Positions 58,020 to 64,000 of a stretch of DNA of 64,000 nucleotides are shown piece after piece. The notes under the pieces were generated by a model that did not search any database, had not been told where the DNA came from, and saw only the letters and a list, made by a program, of their open reading frames with translations. How positions within the stretch are numbered: the stretch's first letter is position 1; the number at the start of each line of letters is the position of its first letter. The stretch lies in the NCBI GenBank assembly GCA_023954375.1, contig JAMLIC010000008.1:124001-188000 (forward strand), in the 5' to 3' direction. The DNA comes from Planctomycetota bacterium (GTDB lineage: Bacteria; Planctomycetota; J058). The position numbers were made by a program, and so were the translations under genes.

Positions 58020-58382
58020 TCAGTCCCGATCGATGAGGCGCACCTTCTCCAGCTCGCCCTTGTCGAGGTACAGGCCGCAGTCCTTGGGGCACTTGTCGAC
58101 GAGGAGTCCGGGCACCTGCTTGTAGTTGACCCGCTCGAGGTGCGCGTCGCAGCGCGGGCAGACGCGGTCGGTCGGGCGGGGGTCCTGGGCCGTCTTCCAC
58201 TGGCGGAGGAGCTCGTACTTCTTGCGCCGCATCTCGTCGGCGGGGCTCACCGGGCCGCGGCGGGCGAGGTTGTCCGCCTCGCCCGCGTCCAGCCAGACGC
58301 CCCCGCAGCGCTCGCAGCGGTCGATCGTCACGTCGTCGACGACCACCTCTTCCATCGTGGCCCCGCAGCCCGAGCAGTTCAT
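58020..58382 (-). CDS. Double zf-TFIIB zinc-ribbon protein
   Basis: A 120-residue protein from ATG. The first ribbon is MNCSGCGATM with CERCGGVWLDAGE; the second is VCPRCDAHL with CPKDCGLYLDKGELEKV. Together they match the zf-TFIIB family (COG3809), where each pair of CxxC motifs holds a zinc. These small proteins are often annotated as of unknown function and may bind nucleic acid or be chaperones of metal. Two R2 repeats follow the stop. Confidence 0.85.
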   Translation of the reverse strand: MNCSGCGATMEEVVVDDVTIDRCERCGGVWLDAGEADNLARRGPVSPADEMRRKKYELLRQWKTAQDPRPTDRVCPRCDAHLERVNYKQVPGLLVDKCPKDCGLYLDKGELEKVRLIDRD

Positions 58383-58681
58383 CGCGCCTCCGCTGACCGC
58401 GGATCGTAGCCGCGCACGCCGTCGGGGTCGAGGCGAGCGCGGGTCGAATCCGCCGGCGGAGACTGGGCCGCATCTGGTCCAGCGCCGGGACGAACCCCGG
58501 GGCCGTGAGCCGAATACAGAGACGTGACACTGCAAGTGATTTGTTTGCGGCTCCGCGGACCGACGGCACGGCCCCTGCTCTAGTGACCACCAAGTTGACA
58601 CGCTCGCGCGCGGCGCGGGCAACGGTCCGACAACCCACAACGTGAGGGGCCCACCACGGCGGCCCTTCGGAGTGACTCACC
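58383..58681. other. 299-base divergent promoter region
   Basis: This intergenic region between two divergent genes holds a candidate sigma-54 promoter (58564-58579) and a GGGCC...GGCCC hairpin near 58647-58666 in the leader of the secreted repeat protein. No ORF is seen. Confidence 0.5.
58564..58579 (+). promoter_or_regulatory. Candidate sigma-54 promoter
   Basis: CGGCACGGCCCCTGCT matches the consensus TGGCACG(A/G)NNNTTGC(A/T) at all but two fixed positions, with the GG (58565-58566) and GC (58577-58578) at the right -24/-12 spacing. It lies about 100 bases before the secreted repeat protein start. An NtrC-type regulator is encoded in the window. The match could be chance in this GC-rich sequence. 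Confidence 0.45.
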
Positions 58682-60279
58682 ATGATGGACGCGATCAAGA
58701 AGTACACCCGCGCCTTCCTCGTCTCGGCCGCCGTCGCTGGCGTGTTCGCCTTCCCCGCCACTCCCGTGTTCGCCGACCCGGAGAACCAGGCCGCGACCGG
58801 TCAGCAGGCGCCGCAGCAGACGTTCCAGATCACCGGGGTCGACTCGCAGCGCGGGCCGTTCACCGGCCAGATCACCCTCCAGCAGCGGGCCGACGGGCGG
58901 GTCGACGTCCAGCGTCAGGTCACCTTCCAGCAGAGCGGCGAGCGGCTGGTGCAGGCCGGCGTCGGCGAGCAGCGCGGCAACGAGGTGCGGGCGCGCATCA
59001 CCCAGTCGCAGGAGCAGGGGCTGGCCGGCAGCGTCGGCAACCTCGGCAGCACGAACCAGACGAGCCAGGCCGAGGAGGCGCGGCTGCGCCTCGAACTCGA
59101 CCCGGCGCAGGGGACCTGCGCCGGCCAGTGCGCGAGCCAGCAGGGCACCACGCGGGAGCGCGGCCAGCGCGTCCGCCGCTCGAACCCCCAACAGACCCCG
59201 CGCAGCAGCAACCCGACGCGGCCGGCGGTCGCCGAGGAGGCGCCCCAGCAGAGCCCGCAGTCCGGCCCCGCCCTGCCCGCGCTCGGTGAGGAGGCCCCCG
59301 CCGCGCAGCAGCGGCCCTCGCAGGCGCGCCCGGCGCTCCCCGCGCTCGGCGAGGAGGCCCCGGCGCAGCAGAGCCCGGCGTCGCAGGCGCCGGCCCCGGC
59401 GCAGCAGGCGCCGGCGGTGTCGTCGGAGGCCCCGGCGCAGCAGAGCCCGGCGTCGCAGGCGCCGGCCCCGGCGCAGCAGGCGCCGGCGGTGTCGTCGGAG
59501 GCCCCGGCGCAGCAGAGCCCGGCGTCGCAGGCGCCGGCCCCGGCGCAGCAGGCGCCGGCGGTGTCGTCGGAGGCCCCGGCGCGGCAAGCCGGCGTCCGCA
59601 GGCGGCCGAGCGGCGCCGGCGGTGTCGTCGGAGGCCCCGGCGCAGCGGGCCCGGCGTCGCAGGCGCCGGCCCCGGCGCAGCCGCCCGCCCAGCGCCCCGG
59701 CGTCGCAGGCGGCCGCCCCGGCCCAGGGCCCCGGCGTCGCAGGCGGCCGCTCCGGCCAACAGGCCCCGGCGTCGCAGGCGGCCGCTCCGGCCAGGCCCGG
59801 CGTCGCAGGCGGCCGCTCCGGCGCAGCAGGCCCCGGCGTCGCAGGCGGCCGCTCCGGCCCAGCAGGCCCCGGCGTCGCAGGCAGCCGCTCGGCCCAGCAG
59901 GCCCCGGCGTCGCAGGCGGCCGCCCCGGCCCAGCAGGCCCCGGCGTCGCAGGCGGCCGCCCGCCCAGCGGCCCCGGCGTCGCAGGCGGCCGCCCCCGGCC
60001 CAGCAGGCCCCGGCGTCGCAGGCGGCCGCCCCGGCCGCAGGCCCCGGCGTCCAGGCGGCCGCCCCGGCGCAGCAGGCCCCGGCGTCGCAGGCGGCCGCCC
60101 CGGCGCAGCAGGCCCCGGCGTCGCAGGCGGCCGCCCCGGCCCAGCAGGCCCCGGCCTCGCAGGGGCAGCAGGCCCCGGCGTCGCAGGGGACCGCCCCGGC
60201 GCAGCAGGCGCCCGCGTCGCAGTCGCCGGCGCCGGCGCAGCAGGCGCCCGCTCAGCAGAGCACGAACCAGAACGGCTGA
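58682..60279 (+). pseudogene. Secreted Ala/Pro/Gln-rich repeat protein, frameshifted
   Basis: Start ATG at 58682 (a second is at 58685). A signal peptide ending VFADP is followed by a 170-residue beta-rich domain (TFQITGVDSQRGPFTGQITLQ) with one CAGQC pair. Then come low-complexity repeats: three 72-base units from 59354, each coding 24 residues, then shorter 36-base units reading APASQAAAPAQQ. The frame breaks after about 59581 and changes several times through single-base indels; the C-terminus SPAPAQQAPAQQSTNQNG is in a different frame and stops at 60279. Either the repeat is mis-assembled or the gene is decaying. It may be a stalk or surface protein. Confidence 0.75.
59354..60175 (+). repeat. 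Tandem coding repeats, 72- and 36-base units
   Basis: Three exact or nearly exact 72-base units start at 59354, 59426 and 59498, then a fourth begins at 59570 and degrades. From about 59690 to 60175 shorter 36-base units (core CCCCGGCGTCGCAGGCGGCC) repeat about 13 times with single-base gaps. The array is in a coding gene, not an array of separated spacers, so it is not a CRISPR. Confidence 0.9.
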
Positions 60280-60309
60280 TCACTCCCGCCCGACGGGCGG
60301 ACGATCGAG

Positions 60310-60345
60310 CGCGCGCGGCCCGGGTCCCGACCCGAGCCGCGCGCG
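60310..60345 (+). terminator. Strong stem-loop after the repeat protein gene
   Basis: CGCGCGCGGC (60310-60319) pairs with GCCGCGCGCG (60336-60345), and CGGGT (60321-60325) with ACCCG (60330-60334) inside it. The stem is 15 pairs with one bulge. A terminator is likely. Confidence 0.7.
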
Positions 60346-60444
60346 TCGCCGTTCGCGGCGCCTCGTGCCCGGGGGACGTTGACGCGCGCCCCTCCCGGCC
60401 AGAAACTCTCCGCCTCCTCAGCCCCCCACGGAGAGTGAGTCCAC

Positions 60445-61428
60445 ATGAAGCCGCTCGTCGTCACCGTCACCGGCGCGGCCGGGAACATCGGCTACGCCAT
60501 CCTGCCCCGGATCGCCCACGGGGACGTGTTCGGCCCCGACCAGCCGGTGATCCTCAAGCTCCTCGAGATCCCGCCCGCCCTCAAGGCGCTCGAAGGCGTG
60601 CGCATGGAGCTCGAGGACTGCGCCTTCCCGCTCGTGCAGAAGATCGTCTGCACGTCGGACCTCGACGAGGCGTTCGGCGACTGCACGGCCGCCTTCCTCG
60701 TCGGCGCCCGGCCGCGCGGCCCGGGCATGGAGCGCAGCGACCTGCTCAAGGCCAACGGCCCGATCTTCACCGGGCAGGGCCAGGCGATCGCCCGCGTGGG
60801 CAGCCCCGACGTGCGCGTCCTCGTCGTCGGCAACCCGGCCAACACCAACGCCCTGATCGCCATGCACGCGGCGAAGGGCAAGGTCGCGCCGGAGCGGTTC
60901 ACGGCCATGACGCGCCTCGACCACAACCGGGCCGTATCGATGCTCGCCGGGCGCGCGAAGGTGCAGGTCCGCGACGTGTCGAACGCGTTCATCTGGGGCA
61001 ACCACAGCCCGACCATGGTCCCCGACGTCGAGCACGGCACCATCCAGGGCCGCCCGATCCGCGCCGTGATCAACGACGACGCCTGGCTCCAGGGCGAGTT
61101 CCAGAAGGCGGTCGGCCAGCGCGGCAAGGCCGTGATCGACGCCCGCGGCGCCAGCTCCGCCTTCTCCGCCGCGCACGCGGCCATCGAGCACATGGCCCTG
61201 TGGTTCCGCGGCACGAAGCCCGGCGAGATCACGAGCATGGCCGTCCCGTCCGACGGCAGCTACGGCACGCCCGAGGGGCTGATCTCGTCCTTCCCCGTCA
61301 TGTGCCCGGGCGACGGCTCCTACCGCATCGTCGAGGGCCTCGAGCTCTCCGACTGGGCGAAGGGCAAGATCAAGGTCACCTGCGACGAGCTGGCGCAGGA
61401 GCGGGACGCGGTCAAGGACCTGCTCTGA
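60445..61428 (+). CDS. mdh: Malate dehydrogenase
   Basis: A 327-residue NAD-dependent malate dehydrogenase starting at [23 protein letters not shown] is the nucleotide fold, [14 protein letters not shown] the substrate loop with two Arg, [10 protein letters not shown] the catalytic region with Asn, and TRLDHNRAV and WGNHS hold the Asp and His. It oxidises malate to oxaloacetate in the citric-acid cycle. Length and motif are of the MDH type 2 group (as in Thermus). It is 60 bases upstream of the serine dehydratase gene and may share a transcript. Confidence 0.96.
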   Translation: MKPLVVTVTGAAGNIGYAILPRIAHGDVFGPDQPVILKLLEIPPALKALEGVRMELEDCAFPLVQKIVCTSDLDEAFGDCTAAFLVGARPRGPGMERSDLLKANGPIFTGQGQAIARVGSPDVRVLVVGNPANTNALIAMHAAKGKVAPERFTAMTRLDHNRAVSMLAGRAKVQVRDVSNAFIWGNHSPTMVPDVEHGTIQGRPIRAVINDDAWLQGEFQKAVGQRGKAVIDARGASSAFSAAHAAIEHMALWFRGTKPGEITSMAVPSDGSYGTPEGLISSFPVMCPGDGSYRIVEGLELSDWAKGKIKVTCDELAQERDAVKDLL

Positions 61429-61487
61429 CGAGCCCGCGCCGTCTATGATGCGCTCCTGGCGGGCTCTCGCCCGCCAGGAGCCCCCGC

Positions 61488-62885
<1,398 letters not shown>

Positions 62886-63118
62886 TCGTGTGATCGCGGC
62901 TGCGGCGGAGGATGGCGGGCGCTGCCGTTCGCCAGGGTGTCGCGCTTCGCGCGACACCCTGGCCGCTCAGGCTCGGTCGGCGGCCACGAGGCCGCCTTCC
63001 CTCGCCTTCGCGCGGCATCGCCTCGCCCTCCTCCGCCTCGCCTGGGGCTCTGGCTGCGGAAGCGCGGTGAGGTGTGCTCGGAGGCGTTCCGGCCGTCTGC
63101 CAGGACGGCCGAGCGGGC
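62886..63118 (+). repeat. R1 element, copy H (full)
   Basis: Begins after the serine dehydratase stop, with GTGATCGCGGCTGCGGCGG. The variable hairpin is a 14-base stem, CCAGGGTGTCGCGC (62932-62945), loop TTC, then 62949-62962; its arms differ wholly from those in copies C and E. The terminal hairpin is GGCCGTC-TGCCAG-GACGGCC (63091-63110). Confidence 0.92.
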
Positions 63119-63237
63119 CTGAACTGAACGATCGCGACCGCGGCGCGCGCGCCACGAACGCCGCTGCCGGTCGCGTCGCAACACGCCACTTAGGCCGCCA
63201 ACCGGGTCGCCGAGGACGGGGGGGCTTGACACAGGGT

Positions 63238-63395
63238 GTCTCGGTCGGCGGCCACGAGGCCGCCTTCCCTCGCCTTCGCGCGGCATCGCCTCGCCCTCCT
63301 CCGCCTCGCCTGGGGCTCTCGCTGCGAAAGCGCGGTGAGCTGTGCTCGGAGGCGGCTTGGCCGTCTGAGAAGACGGCCGGGTGCGCGCCGCCAGA
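63238..63395 (+). repeat. R1 element, copy I (right part)
   Basis: Lacks the first 80 bases but keeps the GGCGGCCACGAGGCCGCC block, the GCGCGGCATCGCC block and the terminal hairpin GGCCGTCT-GAGA-AGACGGCC (63359-63378), an 8-base stem with a GNRA-type loop. Confidence 0.88.
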
Positions 63396-63550
63396 GACGG
63401 CGAGGCTACCGGGTCCGAGGACAGTGCCGGGTATCAGAGGCGAGCCGCTGGCTTCGCCTCCGAGGCGACCCCTGCCGCCACCGTGTGGCTCGTGCCTGAT
63501 CGTTCGAGGCGGGTCGAGTTCGGGTAGCGTAGGGGACCGGAGGCGCCGCG

Positions 63551-64000
63551 TTGGTCCACGCGCTCGTCCGCTACGGTCGCCTGCGCCAGCTGGCGGAGTT
63601 CGTCCCCTCGGGCGATGCGCGCCTCGAGCCGCGGCGCGCCTGCGTCGTCGCCACGCCGCGCGGGACCGAGGTCGGGCTGGTCCTGGCGGTGGTCGAGGCC
63701 GAGCGCCTGCCCGAGCAGGCGGGGCTGCTCCTGCGCATGGCCACCCCCGAGGACGAGGCGAACGCCCGCGCCCTGGCCACCCGCGCCGAGCAGGACCTCG
63801 CGCGCGTCGGCGCGCTGGCGGCGACGGTCGCGCCCGAGGTGCGGGTGATCACCGCCGAGCGCCTCCTCGCCGGCGCCCGCCCGGGCGCGCAGAAGCTCGT
63901 CGTCTACTACGCCGCCAGCGCCCGGGTCGACGTCCCGGCGCTCCTCCGCGCGGCCGAGGACGCGCTCGGGGTCGAGCTCGACCTCGTGCAGGTCGGCGCG
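63551..64000 (+). CDS. PSP1-domain protein (3' partial)
   Basis: The start is most likely the TTG at 63551, after a CGGAGG site; the gene runs off the window. The 150 visible residues start with LVHALVRYGRLRQLAEF, then CVVATPRGTEVGLVL, LLRMATPEDEANARAL and KLVVYYAASARVDVPALL, the PSP1 pattern found in RicT-like proteins. These bind RNA-processing or DNA-replication partners. No ATG starts are in frame nearby. Confidence 0.85.
   Translation, partial: MVHALVRYGRLRQLAEFVPSGDARLEPRRACVVATPRGTEVGLVLAVVEAERLPEQAGLLLRMATPEDEANARALATRAEQDLARVGALAATVAPEVRVITAERLLAGARPGAQKLVVYYAASARVDVPALLRAAEDALGVELDLVQVGA

Noticed and set aside
58595..58600. TTGACA as a sigma-70 -35 box
   Set aside because: No -10 box at the right distance; the sigma-54-like match is better.
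59354..60175. CRISPR-like spaced repeats
   Set aside because: The units are contiguous and encode low-complexity protein; there are no unique spacers.
62886..63550. Proteins translated from R1 copies (APxTEPERSG-type peptides on the minus strand)
   Set aside because: The frame is not constant between copies and there is no start context; the hairpin pattern fits RNA or DNA structure better.

Overview
The window is a very GC-rich stretch of a diderm bacterial chromosome that encodes an LptE/BamD-type outer-membrane assembly pair, many lipoproteins, PilZ, FHA and zinc-ribbon proteins, and a Ser/Thr kinase fused to a formylglycine-generating-enzyme-like domain. GTG starts are frequent and neighbouring genes often overlap by four bases. 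This mixture suggests Planctomycetota or a similar high-GC lineage. That placement is inference from gene content; no rRNA gene is present.

Layout. 0-10 kb: 3' part of the kinase-FGE gene, a helical protein, an SPFH/GYF protein with its partner, a SIS/zinc-ribbon/PilZ fusion, envelope proteins and a double FHA protein. 10-22 kb: MshEN-domain protein with a heptosyltransferase-like GT9, GroEL with a carbonic-anhydrase-like gene, leucine dehydrogenase, HAD phosphatase, NtrC-type regulator with its histidine kinase, and two paralogous lipoproteins. 22-33 kb: 5'-nucleotidase, MutL, TsaE with an Imm1-like protein, GT9 with phosphofructokinase, PilZ with a HEAT/TPR protein, and a tandem repeat block. 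33-44.7 kb: membrane protein, BamD-LptE, RecO, LarE, two paralogous TPR lipoproteins, a Flp-like pilin, a DegP-like protease, an EI24-like membrane protein, an NCS1 permease and a PilZ protein. 44.7-47.4 kb: a SelW-like selenoprotein, then a repeat element interrupted by a group II intron. 47.4-64 kb: a hypothetical protein, P5C dehydrogenase, an anchored helical protein, phosphopantetheinyl transferase, a thioredoxin-like selenoprotein, a PrcB-domain lipoprotein, methyltransferase, coiled-coil protein, zinc-ribbon protein, an Ala/Pro/Gln-rich secreted repeat protein, malate dehydrogenase, L-serine dehydratase and the start of a PSP1 protein.

Two observations stand out. First, two genes (44732-44974 and 53552-54391) are each broken by a single in-frame TGA exactly where their families have a redox cysteine. 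Each TGA is followed at SECIS distance by a perfect hairpin, so both read as selenoproteins. Second, a repeat family of about 230 bp (R1) sits directly after stop codons of plus-strand genes, always in the sense orientation. One internal hairpin keeps its pairing while its arms differ completely between copies, which points to a structured RNA or a fold-selected 3' element. One R1 copy carries a group II intron whose removal exactly restores the repeat. A second family (R2) shows a similar 3'-UTR habit on minus-strand genes, and long inverted repeats (R3) lie at convergent gene junctions.

Metabolically the genes cover amino-acid breakdown (leucine, proline/glutamate and serine), central carbon (PFK, malate dehydrogenase) and envelope biogenesis. 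No defence island, CRISPR array, tRNA or rRNA was seen.
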